This document shows positions 13,074-20,942 of a stretch of 22,893 bases of DNA, piece by piece. The notes under the pieces were generated by a model that was not told where the DNA came from, did no database searches, and was given only the letters and a program-made list of their open reading frames with translations. The number at the start of each line of letters is the position of its first letter. The stretch's first letter is position 1. Source of the stretch: Patescibacteria group bacterium (GTDB taxonomy: Bacteria > Patescibacteria > UBA1384 > XYA2-FULL-43-10 > 1-14-0-10-43-13); NCBI GenBank assembly GCA_023484645.1, contig JAMCZZ010000033.1, positions 1 through 22,893 of the forward strand. Direction: 5' to 3'. The position numbers and the translations under genes are program-made.

Positions 13074-14094
13074 TCAAAATTTAGAGATAAAACTTAATTT
13101 TAAGACCATAATAATCCTTCTTCTTTTTATTATTGGGATCTATTTTTTAATTCCGAAACTGATTGATGCTCAGGAAGCAGCGAAATTAATTTTTAAAGTT
13201 AATAAGTTCTATTTAATGGTGGCCGTATTCTGTGAATTTGTAAGTTATATTGGTGCGGCTTGGCTTTTGGGTATTATTCTTTCTCGCTTAGGGTATAAAA
13301 TTCTTTTTTGGGATAGGTTTAGAATTGGTTCTATTGCTGCGTTTGCGATTCATTTTTTTCCGGTTGGTTCTTTTGGTGAAGGAGCAATTGATTTTTATTT
13401 TTTGAGAAAACGAAAAGTAGAGGCCGGTTCTATTCTTTTAATGTTGATTTTGCGAATTATTATTACTTACATTGCCTTTTTTAGTCTTTTTCTGGTGGCT
13501 CTAATTTTAGTGCCAACTTTGCAAGAAGTGTCAACCGGTGCCAAATTGTTGATTATGACTATCTTTTCGCTAGTTTTTGGCGGTTTTATTTATTTGATTT
13601 ATCTTTATGAACATAAGGAAAAATTTAGAAAAGTTTGGCAAAAATTTCTTGTCCCAACAAATTTTTTCTTAAAAAAATTTAAACAACCCATTCTTAATCC
13701 CGAAAGATCTACCGAGATTTTTGAAGATATTTATGCCGGGTTAGGTTTATTTAGTCAAAAAAAGAGGACATTTGTTTTAGCTGTTTTAGCTGGTTTAGTT
13801 TATTGGTTAGGTGATATTTTTTGCTTATTTTTTGTTTTCCTAAGTTTTGGTTATACCATTCATTTCGGTGGACTGCTGCTTGGCTACAGCGTGAGTGCTT
13901 TGGCAGGAATGGCTTCTTTTATTCCTGGTGGCTTAGGGGTGACTGAAGGAACTATGGCTTTAATTTTGACTGGTTTAGGCACGCCAAGCACAATAGCTCT
14001 AATGTCAGTTTTGGTTTTTCGATTTTTTTCTTTTTGGGTTTGGATCCCAGTTGGTTTGTACTCATTCTTTAGTTTAAAAAAAGGAAACAAATAA
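13051..14094 (+). CDS. YbhN-like / LPG synthase TM-region membrane protein
   Basis: A 347-residue integral membrane protein with about eight helices, of the UPF0104/lysylphosphatidylglycerol synthase transmembrane family. Recognisable blocks are G-S-I-A-A-F-A-I-H-F-F-P-V-G-S-F-G-E-G and F-I-P-G-G-L-G-V-T-E-G. The soluble aminoacyl-transferase part of MprF is absent, as in stand-alone members thought to move or flip lipids. The start is GTG at 13051, overlapping the previous gene by 23 bases with only a weak Shine-Dalgarno, so translation is probably coupled. The glycosyltransferase gene begins at the next base after its stop. Context suggests it handles a glycolipid made by the next enzyme. 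Confidence 0.9.
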   Translation: MNQNTNLNQNLEIKLNFKTIIILLLFIIGIYFLIPKLIDAQEAAKLIFKVNKFYLMVAVFCEFVSYIGAAWLLGIILSRLGYKILFWDRFRIGSIAAFAIHFFPVGSFGEGAIDFYFLRKRKVEAGSILLMLILRIIITYIAFFSLFLVALILVPTLQEVSTGAKLLIMTIFSLVFGGFIYLIYLYEHKEKFRKVWQKFLVPTNFFLKKFKQPILNPERSTEIFEDIYAGLGLFSQKKRTFVLAVLAGLVYWLGDIFCLFFVFLSFGYTIHFGGLLLGYSVSALAGMASFIPGGLGVTEGTMALILTGLGTPSTIALMSVLVFRFFSFWVWIPVGLYSFFSLKKGNK

Positions 14095-15264
14095 GTGAAA
14101 ATTTTAATCGCAACGGAGAGTTATTATCCGAATATTTCGGGAGTGGCTGTTTTTGCTCATAATTTAGCTCGTAAAATGGTTGTTTCGGGGCATGAGGTTT
14201 TTGTTATTGCGCCGTCACCAAAAATAACTGCCTACGAGGAAGAAGTTGATGGTATTAAAATTTTTCGGTTAAAATCAAAAATCAATCCTTGGCGCAAAGG
14301 TTATTATATTTCGCGCTGGCCATTTAAAAGGGTTAGTCAAATTATCCAAGAAGTGAAACCCGATATTATTCATCTTCAAGATCCGGCTTTAATTTCTTTA
14401 GGGAGTTTGCGGAAAGCGCGTAAAATGAAAATTCCAGTGGTAGTCACTAATCATTTTTCTTTAGAATATACAATTTCGTACTTGCCGTCGCTTAAAATTA
14501 TCCATCCTTTATTTTTAAAAGTTCTCCGAACTTATCTTGGTTGGTTTTATAATCGTGCCGATTTACTTACTTGTCCAACTCAAACAGTGGCGGAAAATTT
14601 CCTGAAAGCTAATTTAAAAACCGAAGTGGAAGTTATTTCCAATGGGGTTAATCTTTCTCGCTTTATGCCTTTTTACGGTGACACCCTTTATGTGAGAAGA
14701 AAATTTAAAATACCTGAAAATTTGCCTTTAGTTTTGTTTGTTGGTCGGTTGGATGTGGATAAAGATTTGAAAACTTTAATCAAAGCGATTCCTTTTGTTC
14801 TGGCAAAGAACATTGCTCACTTTGTCATTGTTGGTGAAGGAAAAATCAAAACAACTTTGGAACAGATGGTTAAAAAGTCTCAAATTTCTAAAAACGTGAC
14901 TTTCATTGGTTTTATCCCCCATGATAACGAAATTTTGCCTCGTATTTATCAAATGTCACAAGTTTTTGTTAATCCTTGCCCGTCAGAGACTCAAAGTATT
15001 GTAGTCTTAGAGGCTCAAGCAACTGGCCTACCAGTAGTTTTAGCCAATGCCGGTGCTTTGCCTGAATTGGTCAAAGATGGTGTCAATGGTTTTCTTTTTA
15101 AGCCGGGGAATGAAATTGATTTTGCTAAAAAAATCAATCAAATTTTAGAAAATACTAATAAAGCTCGAAAAATGGGTGAAAATTCTTTGGAAAAACTTGA
15201 GTCTCATTTGATAGACACAACTCATGATCGATTTGAAAAAAATTATCTAAGGTTGACAAAATGA
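14095..15264 (+). CDS. GT4 family glycosyltransferase
   Basis: A 389-residue GT-B fold glycosyltransferase with no membrane helix. The N-terminal acceptor domain starts M-K-I-L-I-A-T-E-S-Y-Y-P and contains G-V-A-V-F. The sugar-nucleotide domain has F-V-G-R-L-D-V-D-K (214-222), V-G-E-G-K and the E-x7-E motif with E298 and E306 in P-S-E-T-Q-S...L-E-A-Q-A-T-G. The N-terminus resembles diacylglycerol glucosyl- and galactosyltransferases and PimB-like enzymes, so a lipid acceptor is likely but unproven. A BshA-like role is the alternative, given the PIG-L neighbour. The start is GTG at 14095 with AAGGA upstream. Its end overlaps the PIG-L start by four bases, which points to translational coupling. 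Confidence 0.93.
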   Translation: MKILIATESYYPNISGVAVFAHNLARKMVVSGHEVFVIAPSPKITAYEEEVDGIKIFRLKSKINPWRKGYYISRWPFKRVSQIIQEVKPDIIHLQDPALISLGSLRKARKMKIPVVVTNHFSLEYTISYLPSLKIIHPLFLKVLRTYLGWFYNRADLLTCPTQTVAENFLKANLKTEVEVISNGVNLSRFMPFYGDTLYVRRKFKIPENLPLVLFVGRLDVDKDLKTLIKAIPFVLAKNIAHFVIVGEGKIKTTLEQMVKKSQISKNVTFIGFIPHDNEILPRIYQMSQVFVNPCPSETQSIVVLEAQATGLPVVLANAGALPELVKDGVNGFLFKPGNEIDFAKKINQILENTNKARKMGENSLEKLESHLIDTTHDRFEKNYLRLTK

Positions 15265-16199
15265 TTAAAAAATTAGCGCTTTTAATTGTTGCTAGTGCGT
15301 TATTAGTGATTTTAGGCACTTTTTTGTATTTTCGTGTATATCAGAATTTGCCAGAATCTGCAGTGCCACTTCTTCAAGAGGCTAAAGTTCCTGGAAAAGG
15401 CGAAAAAGTCATTATTTTTGCCCCGCACCCCGATGATGAAACTCTGGCCACTGGTGGGTTGATTGCTAAAGCGCTTCAAAATGGGGCTGAAGTAAAAGTT
15501 GTTATTGTGACCAATGGTGATGGTTATCTTTTTTCAACAATGAGAGATTATAAAAAAATTCATCCTGGCTCTCAAGACTATATTCAAGAAGGGTATCGTC
15601 GTGAAGGCGAGTCTAAAAGAGCTTTAAAAATTTTAGGTCTTGAGGAGACAAACGTTTATTTTTTAGGCTATCCGGATATGGGGTTAAAAAAACTTTTAAG
15701 TGATTTTTATCAATCCCCTTACAAATCCCCTACCACCAAAAGTTCACAAACACCCTATTCGACTTCATATCGTCAAAATGCATCTTATACTGGTGAAAAT
15801 CTTCAAGCGGATATGGCTGACATAATTAAGAAATTCTCACCGGAAGTAATAATTGCTAGCAGTTCTTTAGACATTCATCCAGACCATGCAGCGACTGGCA
15901 TTTTTGTCCAAAAAGCAGTTGATAAAATTAGTGGGCAAAAACCTACAATTTATTATTACTTAATTCATTTTCGCCATTTTCCTAGTCCTAAAGGTTTACA
16001 CTCTGACAGGATGCTGACGCCACCGGCAAAATTAATTACTATTTCTGACGGAGTTTTAAAAGTTTCTTTAGATAAAGAAACTTTAGACCTTAAAGAAAGA
16101 GCGCTTTTGGAATACAAAAGTCAGCTTCGAGTACCAACGCTCAAAAATGTGATGGAAAGTTTTCTCCGTCAAAATGAACTCTTGTTTACTCTAAAATAA
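15261..16199 (+). CDS. Membrane-anchored PIG-L/LmbE deacetylase
   Basis: A 312-residue zinc-dependent N-acetylglucosamine deacetylase of the PIG-L/LmbE family. Zinc and catalytic residues are visible in A-P-H-P-D-D-E (H56, D58, D59) and H-P-D-H (H206, D208, H209). An N-terminal transmembrane helix (about 5-24) puts the catalytic domain at the outer face or membrane surface, unlike cytosolic BshB/MshB. A Ser/Thr/Pro-rich insert at about 150-178 is unusual. It follows the GT4 enzyme with a four-base overlap. The pair suggests that an N-acetylhexosamine added by the transferase, or present on an exported glycan or lipid, is then deacetylated. It is the last gene of the operon. Confidence 0.93.
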   Translation: MIKKLALLIVASALLVILGTFLYFRVYQNLPESAVPLLQEAKVPGKGEKVIIFAPHPDDETLATGGLIAKALQNGAEVKVVIVTNGDGYLFSTMRDYKKIHPGSQDYIQEGYRREGESKRALKILGLEETNVYFLGYPDMGLKKLLSDFYQSPYKSPTTKSSQTPYSTSYRQNASYTGENLQADMADIIKKFSPEVIIASSSLDIHPDHAATGIFVQKAVDKISGQKPTIYYYLIHFRHFPSPKGLHSDRMLTPPAKLITISDGVLKVSLDKETLDLKERALLEYKSQLRVPTLKNVMESFLRQNELLFTLK

Positions 16200-16258
16200 A
16201 AAAAGCCCCCAAAGATAGATATCCTCAGGGGATTAGCTAGCCATCTTTGCTAGCGGGG
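16199..16258 (-). terminator. Terminator of the HAF-repeat gene
   Basis: On the minus strand CCCC (16258-16255) and CAAAGAT pair with ATCTTTG and GGGG (16209-16206), with a 5-base bulge, followed by C and seven Ts. The stem includes the stop codon of the HAF-repeat gene. The T-run abuts the end of the converging PIG-L gene. Confidence 0.75.
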
Positions 16259-17263
16259 AACAAGAAGAAAGTAGCCATCATTGTTGTATCTCTCGCCTTT
16301 GACGAGGATTTGACCAGAGTCGTTGAAATCTATGATATTGGTGATCTTGATATTCTTGACGATGTCGGCGAAAAAGTAAGGTTTGGCTGTGGACGAAAGC
16401 CAGATCACAGGTCTTTCATCGAGCATACCAAGAATCACGCCGTGGATATTGATTCGTAAACCTGCTCCAGCGAACCCGAGGTTCTGAAGCTTAAAGAGCT
16501 GGCCTTTTTCGTTCCAAAGGGCAGGTAGAACAGTGCTAGAAGTGGTTTGGGTTAAGTCAATATACGAGCCGACCGACCAACCGTCATTGTTGATATCTTG
16601 AGCATTGCCGCCGCCGAATGGTGTTTCGAGCGGCCAAATACTACTGTTGGTCCAGATGACTGGTATCCGAGATGCCGAGGTTGTGTTAGGTGATGGACCG
16701 TAACCCACTGCTTGGCCAATATCGTTTATATATTGGAGTGAGCAAGACCCCTCTGTTTTTATGGTAACTTGAGCCTGCTTACTCCATATAAACCCTTTAG
16801 ACGTACCTGCTCGTGAACAAAGAGAACCAACTAGTTGGTTCAGATTATTTAGGCGATAAAGATAAACGAAATCTTCGTCAAGCATTCCTTCGATTGTATC
16901 TTGGTGGCCGTCTATCCTGACTACGATGTAATGCCATCCTCCCATTTGTCCTTGACCAGGGTCAGTACCAATCAAAATGGTTTCTTGATCATTGACATCG
17001 GCAGCAATGGCATTCCTGCTTCCGAAAGTGCCTAACCTTGTGAATTGACCTTTCTTCCATTTGATCGCTTCAAAAGCAAACTTTTCAGGGTTTGCAACTC
17101 GGCGATAGCCAACAACCACCCCTTGGTTATTGAGGGCTGTGGGGGTGAAGTTGAGGGGCACGATCCAGTACAATGGTTTGGGCGGGATGTAGATGGTGGC
17201 ACTGGCGGCAAATGACGCCAGAAGTGACAGCAAGAACATTACGACGAAAGCTACTTTTTTCAA
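16250..17263 (-). CDS. Secreted HAF-repeat-like protein
   Basis: A 337-residue exported protein. A Sec signal peptide (M-K-K-V-A-F-V-V-M-F, cleavage likely after A-S-A) precedes a mature part of roughly 40-residue repeats centred on a motif like L/I-N-x-x-G-x-x-V-G (L-N-N-Q-G-V-V-V-G, I-N-D-I-G-Q-A-V-G, I-N-N-D-G-W-S-V-G, F-N-D-S-G-Q-I-L-V). This is the pattern of 'HAF' extracellular repeats, probably a beta-propeller. The start is TTG at 17263, set by AAGGAGG about ten bases upstream. G+C is 53% over 16621-16680 by hand count, and the gene has its own consensus promoter, hairpin leader and terminator, so it looks acquired. The substrate or ligand is unknown. Confidence 0.8.
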   Translation of the reverse strand: MKKVAFVVMFLLSLLASFAASATIYIPPKPLYWIVPLNFTPTALNNQGVVVGYRRVANPEKFAFEAIKWKKGQFTRLGTFGSRNAIAADVNDQETILIGTDPGQGQMGGWHYIVVRIDGHQDTIEGMLDEDFVYLYRLNNLNQLVGSLCSRAGTSKGFIWSKQAQVTIKTEGSCSLQYINDIGQAVGYGPSPNTTSASRIPVIWTNSSIWPLETPFGGGNAQDINNDGWSVGSYIDLTQTTSSTVLPALWNEKGQLFKLQNLGFAGAGLRINIHGVILGMLDERPVIWLSSTAKPYFFADIVKNIKITNIIDFNDSGQILVKGERYNNDGYFLLVPR

Positions 17264-17293
17264 TTGTTAAGTTCCTCCTTGGCAATATAAACA

Positions 17294-17329
17294 TAGCTTG
17301 TCTCAAACATGGTTGCTTGAGAAAAGCTA
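17294..17329 (-). promoter_or_regulatory. Hairpin in the 5' leader of the HAF-repeat gene
   Basis: TAGCTT and TCTCAA pair with TTGAGA and AAGCTA (17294-17299 with 17324-17329, 17301-17306 with 17317-17322) around one mismatch: 12 base pairs, starting about 17 nt after the predicted transcript start. No T-run follows. Confidence 0.6.
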
Positions 17330-17352
17330 GTCTATTCCAAGGTAGCTTAAAT

Positions 17353-17381
17353 ATTATACTTTAAAATAAAGTAAAAGTCAA
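17353..17381 (-). promoter_or_regulatory. Promoter of the HAF-repeat gene
   Basis: On the minus strand TTGACT (17381-17376), a 17-base spacer and perfect TATAAT (17358-17353). It is divergent from the HU promoter 24 bases away. Confidence 0.85.
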
Positions 17382-17404
17382 GGCCGAGATATTATTTAAG
17401 AGTT

Positions 17405-17433
17405 TTTACAATTTGTGATCATTTTTGTATAAT
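17405..17433 (+). promoter_or_regulatory. Promoter of the HU gene
   Basis: TTTACA (17405-17410), a 17-base spacer and TATAAT (17428-17433). The ATG at 17442 lies only eight bases after the -10, so the transcript should start at or next to the start codon. Confidence 0.8.
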
Positions 17434-17441
17434 ATAAATGT

Positions 17442-17717
17442 ATGGAAAAAGAAGAATTAATTACTCAAGTGGCCCAGAAGGCACAAATTACCGAAGACGA
17501 AGCAACAAAAATTTTAGATGCTTTTATTTCCTCAATTAAAGAAGGCTTAGTTAAAGGTGAAAAAGTAACTATTTTGGGTTTTGGCACTTTTACACTTAGA
17601 AAAAGAAAAGCGCTGACTTTTTTAAATCCCAAAACTCAAAAACAGCATGATATTCCAGAAAGAGTAGTACCGCATTTTGTTGCGGGCAGAAACTTGCAGG
17701 ACTCTTTAAAAAGTTGA
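17442..17717 (+). CDS. HU family DNA-binding protein
   Basis: A 91-residue nucleoid protein of the HU/IHF family, the usual length. The N-terminal helices (M-E-K-E-E-L-I-T-Q-V-A-Q-K) are followed by the signature G-F-G-T-F-T-L-R-K-R-K and the flexible DNA-binding arm region with N-P-K-T-Q-K. It ends with P-H-F-V-A-G-R-N-L. HU bends and compacts DNA as a dimer. There is no room for a Shine-Dalgarno between the promoter and the ATG, so it is likely translated from a leaderless message. It stands alone, with a divergent gene upstream and an ABC gene 58 bases downstream that may be read through to. Confidence 0.95.
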   Translation: MEKEELITQVAQKAQITEDEATKILDAFISSIKEGLVKGEKVTILGFGTFTLRKRKALTFLNPKTQKQHDIPERVVPHFVAGRNLQDSLKS

Positions 17718-17775
17718 TACAATTTGATACAATAGAAAACTAGATTTAAAATCAAAGCTTTTTTAATTTTTAAAA

Positions 17776-18687
17776 ATGAATAATGCAATTGAAATTAAAA
17801 ATTTAACAAAAAAATATGATAAGCTAACAGCTGTTAGCGGTATTTCTTTTGAAGTTCAAAAGAATGAAGTTTTTGGACTTTTAGGCGAAAACGGTGCTGG
17901 TAAAACTACTACTTTAGAAATGATTGAAGGTTTAAGAAAACCCACTTCGGGTGAAATTATTGTCTTAAATCATAATTTTAAAGAAGGTATTAATAGTATT
18001 AAAGAAAAAATTGGCGTCCAACTTCAATCTTCAGCCTATTTTAATTTTTTAACTTTGAAGGAAATCTTGGATTTATTTGGCAGTTTTTATTCTCATCATC
18101 TTAACTCTTTGGAACTTTTAAAAATGGTTGGGCTTGAAGACAAGGCTAAATCGTATGTTGGTAACTTGTCAGGTGGTCAAAAACAAAGATTTTCAATTGT
18201 GGCCAGTCTGATTAATGACCCTCAAATTGTTTTTTTAGACGAGCCAACAACCGGTCTTGATCCTTTGGCCAGGCGACATACTTGGGATATTATCACAGAG
18301 ATAAAAAAGCAAGGAAAAACCATCGTGTTGACCACACATTATATGGAAGAAGCGGAAATGCTTTGCGATCGAGTAGCCATTATGGAAAAAGGTAAAATTG
18401 TGGCCCTAGATGATACTCATAAATTAGTTGAGCGGGCTAAGAAACCTTTTAAACTCAATTTTTATAGTCGAATTGATAAAAATTGTCTGGAAAAACTGCA
18501 AGCTTTAGGTGAAATTGAAAATGTTTTAGGTAAAAGCGATCATTTTGAAATGAAATTTAAAACACAGGCTAATCTTAATCAAGCACTTCTTTTAGTCCAA
18601 AAAACTAATCCCGAAAGTTTAACGGTTGGACGAGCTAATTTAGAAGATGTTTTTCTTGAATTGACGGGTAAATTAATTGAGGAATAA
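17776..18687 (+). CDS. ABC-2 type exporter, ATP-binding protein
   Basis: A 303-residue ABC ATPase of the drug/polysaccharide-export (DrrA/CcmA-like) group. It has Walker A G-E-N-G-A-G-K-T (37-44), signature L-S-G-G-Q (130-134) and Walker B I-V-F-L-D-E (150-155) with the catalytic glutamate E155. An H-loop histidine is in L-T-T-H-Y-M-E-E. A C-terminal extension of about 80 residues ends with the D-V-F-L-E-L-T-G motif seen in this subfamily. It powers the permease encoded three bases downstream. No Shine-Dalgarno precedes the ATG at 17776; the region before it is very A+T-rich with a repeated TTGATACAA. The exported substrate cannot be read from the sequence. Confidence 0.95.
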   Translation: MNNAIEIKNLTKKYDKLTAVSGISFEVQKNEVFGLLGENGAGKTTTLEMIEGLRKPTSGEIIVLNHNFKEGINSIKEKIGVQLQSSAYFNFLTLKEILDLFGSFYSHHLNSLELLKMVGLEDKAKSYVGNLSGGQKQRFSIVASLINDPQIVFLDEPTTGLDPLARRHTWDIITEIKKQGKTIVLTTHYMEEAEMLCDRVAIMEKGKIVALDDTHKLVERAKKPFKLNFYSRIDKNCLEKLQALGEIENVLGKSDHFEMKFKTQANLNQALLLVQKTNPESLTVGRANLEDVFLELTGKLIEE

Positions 18688-18690
18688 CTA

Positions 18691-19773
18691 ATGGGAAAAT
18701 TATTTTTAGCTAATTTAAAAATTTTTATTCGTGATAAAGATCTCCTTTTTTGGAGTATGATGTTTCCTTTAATGTTTACCTTTATCTTTGGTTTTTTCTT
18801 TGGCAAGGGCTCAACTTCAACTGGAACAATCGTTTTAATTGAAAAATCTAATTCACAACTTTCTCAAGATTTTTCTAAAGCGCTTGACGAGTCGAAACTT
18901 TTTAAAATTGAAAAAGATCAAGATGTGGAAGCAGCCAAAGATAAATTAAAACGAGGCAATGTAGGAGCAATTGTCGTGGTACCTGAAGGATTCGGTCAAA
19001 TGCAGTCTGGTGTGCCGACAACAATTAAAGTTATTTACGATCCGGCTAATACTCAAATAAATTCTGTTATTTTAAGTTTTACTAATAGTTTTTTAACCAA
19101 AGCAAATTATGCTGTCAAGAATTTTCAACCAGTTTTTGCGGTGGAAGAAGAAAAAACCAGCACGCGTCAATTAAATTATTTTGATTTTGTTTTAATTGGC
19201 CTGATTGGGATGGCGCTAATGAACTCGTCAATTCAAGGAGTGGCAATTGGAATGAGTAAATATCGGGAAGATAGGATTTTAAAAAGGATTGTCACTACGC
19301 CATTGGCGGCCTGGCGGTTTATTGTTTCCTATATTTTAGCGAGGTTAGTAATTAATTTTGCTCAAGTTAGTTTAATTTTATTAGTGGGAGTTTTTGTTTT
19401 TGATGCTCATATTTACGGTAGTTTAGTTCTGCTTTATCTTTTTGGACTAATTGGTGCCATTCTTTTTCAACTAATTGGATTTACTATTGCTGGACTAGTA
19501 AAAACTACTAATGCGGCCGAAGGAATGGCGACAGCAATTTCTATCCCAATGATGTTTCTTACGGGCGTCTTTTTCCCAATCGATCAATTGCCAAAATGGC
19601 TTTATAATATTGTTCAATATTTGCCCTTAGCACCACTTTTACGAATGATTCGCCAAATTGGGTTAGAGGCTGTTTCACCTTTAACAAATCCAATGAATAT
19701 TGCCATTGTCCTTTTTTGGATCGTGGTTACGCTTATAATTTCAATTTGGAAATTTAGATTAGCTGACGAATAA
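18691..19773 (+). CDS. ABC-2 type exporter, permease
   Basis: A 360-residue ABC-2 membrane subunit, the partner of the preceding ATPase. The first helix (about 21-38, W-S-M-M-F-P-L-M-F-T) is followed by a large extracytoplasmic domain (about 40-160). The remaining five helices are in the second half, with a T-G-V-F-F-P-I-D-Q-L-P turn before the last. This YhfH/YhgE-like layout, with a long outer domain after the first helix, is common in drug and lipid exporters. The start ATG at 18691 uses a GAGG that overlaps the end of the ATPase gene, so the two are translationally coupled and should be made in step. Confidence 0.93.
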   Translation: MGKLFLANLKIFIRDKDLLFWSMMFPLMFTFIFGFFFGKGSTSTGTIVLIEKSNSQLSQDFSKALDESKLFKIEKDQDVEAAKDKLKRGNVGAIVVVPEGFGQMQSGVPTTIKVIYDPANTQINSVILSFTNSFLTKANYAVKNFQPVFAVEEEKTSTRQLNYFDFVLIGLIGMALMNSSIQGVAIGMSKYREDRILKRIVTTPLAAWRFIVSYILARLVINFAQVSLILLVGVFVFDAHIYGSLVLLYLFGLIGAILFQLIGFTIAGLVKTTNAAEGMATAISIPMMFLTGVFFPIDQLPKWLYNIVQYLPLAPLLRMIRQIGLEAVSPLTNPMNIAIVLFWIVVTLIISIWKFRLADE

Positions 19774-19790
19774 TTTAATTAGGAGGAAAA

Positions 19791-20165
19791 ATGATCACTC
19801 AAAATCAAGTTTACAAATGCAGTGTTTGCGGCAATATTGTTGAAGTTTTGTTTGCCGGTGGTGGTACTTTGGTCTGCTGTGGCAAGCCAATGGAACTTTT
19901 AGCGGAAAAAACTGAAGATGAAGGCAAGGAAAAACATGTGCCGGTGGTTGAAAAATCCGATAACAAAATCAAAGTCAAAGTCGGCTCAATTCCACATCCA
20001 ATGGAGCAAGAGCATTATATTCAATGGATTGAGGTCATTGCTGACGGACGAATTTATCGAAAACACTTAAAACCAGGCGACAGTCCCGAAGCTGAATTTG
20101 AGATCGAGGCTAATGAAATAATGGTCCGCGAGTACTGTAATGTCCATGGTCTCTGGAAAGCATAA
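19791..20165 (+). CDS. dfx: Desulfoferrodoxin / superoxide reductase (2Fe)
   Basis: A 124-residue superoxide reductase that reduces superoxide to hydrogen peroxide without making oxygen. It is complete. The desulforedoxin domain has C10, C13, C29 and C30 for the rubredoxin-like iron. The catalytic domain has iron ligands H49, H69, H75, C116 and H119, plus E47 and K48 (E-K-H) that guide the substrate. Spacing agrees with the classical two-iron enzymes. This indicates an anaerobic or microaerophilic cell that meets oxygen. The start ATG at 19791 has a strong AGGAGG. It begins 17 bases after the ABC permease and is probably on the same transcript, although no functional link is obvious. Confidence 0.97.
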   Translation: MITQNQVYKCSVCGNIVEVLFAGGGTLVCCGKPMELLAEKTEDEGKEKHVPVVEKSDNKIKVKVGSIPHPMEQEHYIQWIEVIADGRIYRKHLKPGDSPEAEFEIEANEIMVREYCNVHGLWKA

Positions 20166-20179
20166 ATATTAAGTTTTAA

Positions 20180-20254
20180 TGGTGCGCGATAGTGGGATCG
20201 AACCACTGACCTCCTCTACGTCAAAGAGGCGCTCTGCCGCTGAGCTAATCGCGC
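20180..20254 (-). tRNA. tRNA-Val (anticodon GAC)
   Basis: On the minus strand the acceptor stem GCGCGAT begins at 20254. The anticodon stem CCTCT/AGAGG encloses TTGACGT, and the T-arm is AGTGGTTCGATCCCACT. The discriminator is A and CCA is encoded (20182-20180). Confidence 0.95.
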
Positions 20255-20262
20255 AAAATATT

Positions 20263-20898
20263 TTATTCGTATTTTTTAAGGATCTCTTTTATTTTTTCCG
20301 TAATAGTACTAGCTGCTTCCAGTGAACCTTTATTGGTGTCTAATCGCACATCGGCGTATTTTTTCATGTCATGAATATATTTATCATGCATCGGCTTAAC
20401 ATTTTGCATATACCATTCAATTGAAGATCTTAAATTTTCAATTGTCACGCCTCGTTCCTCAATGTCGCGAAGTAATCTTCTTGCTAATCGAATGTCTGGG
20501 TCTGCTTCTAAATAGACTTTCCAGTCCATTAAATTGCGCAGGCTCTCGTCATTGAAGATTAAAAGGCCCTCTAAAACAATGATTGGTTTGGGTTCTAGTG
20601 GAACTTTGGCTTTTGTTTGTTTGTGTTCGGCAAAATCGTAAACAGGAGCTAGTACTGTTTTGCCGGCAAGCAACTCATGGAGATGATTTTCTAGAAGACG
20701 ATTGTCAAAAGCTTTGGGTTGGTCTAAGTTAGCTCTTTCCCATCGGTCTAAACGTTTAACACGTTCACCTTTATAATATTGGTCTTGGGAAATAACCAAA
20801 ATTTTACCATTAAAATAATCTTTTAAGGCTTCAATGACAAAAGTTTTACCGGAAGCGGTCCCACCGGTGATTCCAACAACATATGGTTTATTTAACAT
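20263..20898 (-). CDS. udk: Uridine kinase
   Basis: A 211-residue P-loop kinase that phosphorylates uridine or cytidine to the monophosphate (pyrimidine salvage). The P-loop is G-G-T-A-S-G-K-T (about residues 12-19). The family blocks S-Q-D-Q-Y-Y-K, N-L-D-Q-P-K-A-F-D, P-V-Y-D-F, I-V-L-E-G-L-L-I-F and R-L-A-R-R-L-L-R-D are all present, and the length is normal. The start is ATG at 20898, since the GTG one codon earlier is too close to the -10. Only about nine bases separate TAAAAT from the ATG and no Shine-Dalgarno is present, so it is probably leaderless. tRNA-Val follows eight bases after its stop on the same strand. Together with the HD phosphohydrolase it hints at reliance on nucleotide salvage. 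Confidence 0.95.
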   Translation of the reverse strand: MLNKPYVVGITGGTASGKTFVIEALKDYFNGKILVISQDQYYKGERVKRLDRWERANLDQPKAFDNRLLENHLHELLAGKTVLAPVYDFAEHKQTKAKVPLEPKPIIVLEGLLIFNDESLRNLMDWKVYLEADPDIRLARRLLRDIEERGVTIENLRSSIEWYMQNVKPMHDKYIHDMKKYADVRLDTNKGSLEAASTITEKIKEILKKYE

Positions 20899-20907
20899 CA
20901 CAAATCC

Positions 20908-20936
20908 ATTTTACGAGATTCAAGCTTATAAGGCAA
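20908..20936 (-). promoter_or_regulatory. Promoter of uridine kinase
   Basis: On the minus strand TTGCCT (20936-20931), a 17-base spacer and TAAAAT (20913-20908). Confidence 0.65.
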
Positions 20937-20942
20937 TGGGTT

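Noticed and set aside
16247..16459. A plus-strand frame antisense to the end of the HAF-repeat gene
   Set aside because: It starts in that gene's terminator stem with no Shine-Dalgarno. The minus-strand gene has a signal peptide, repeats and a promoter.
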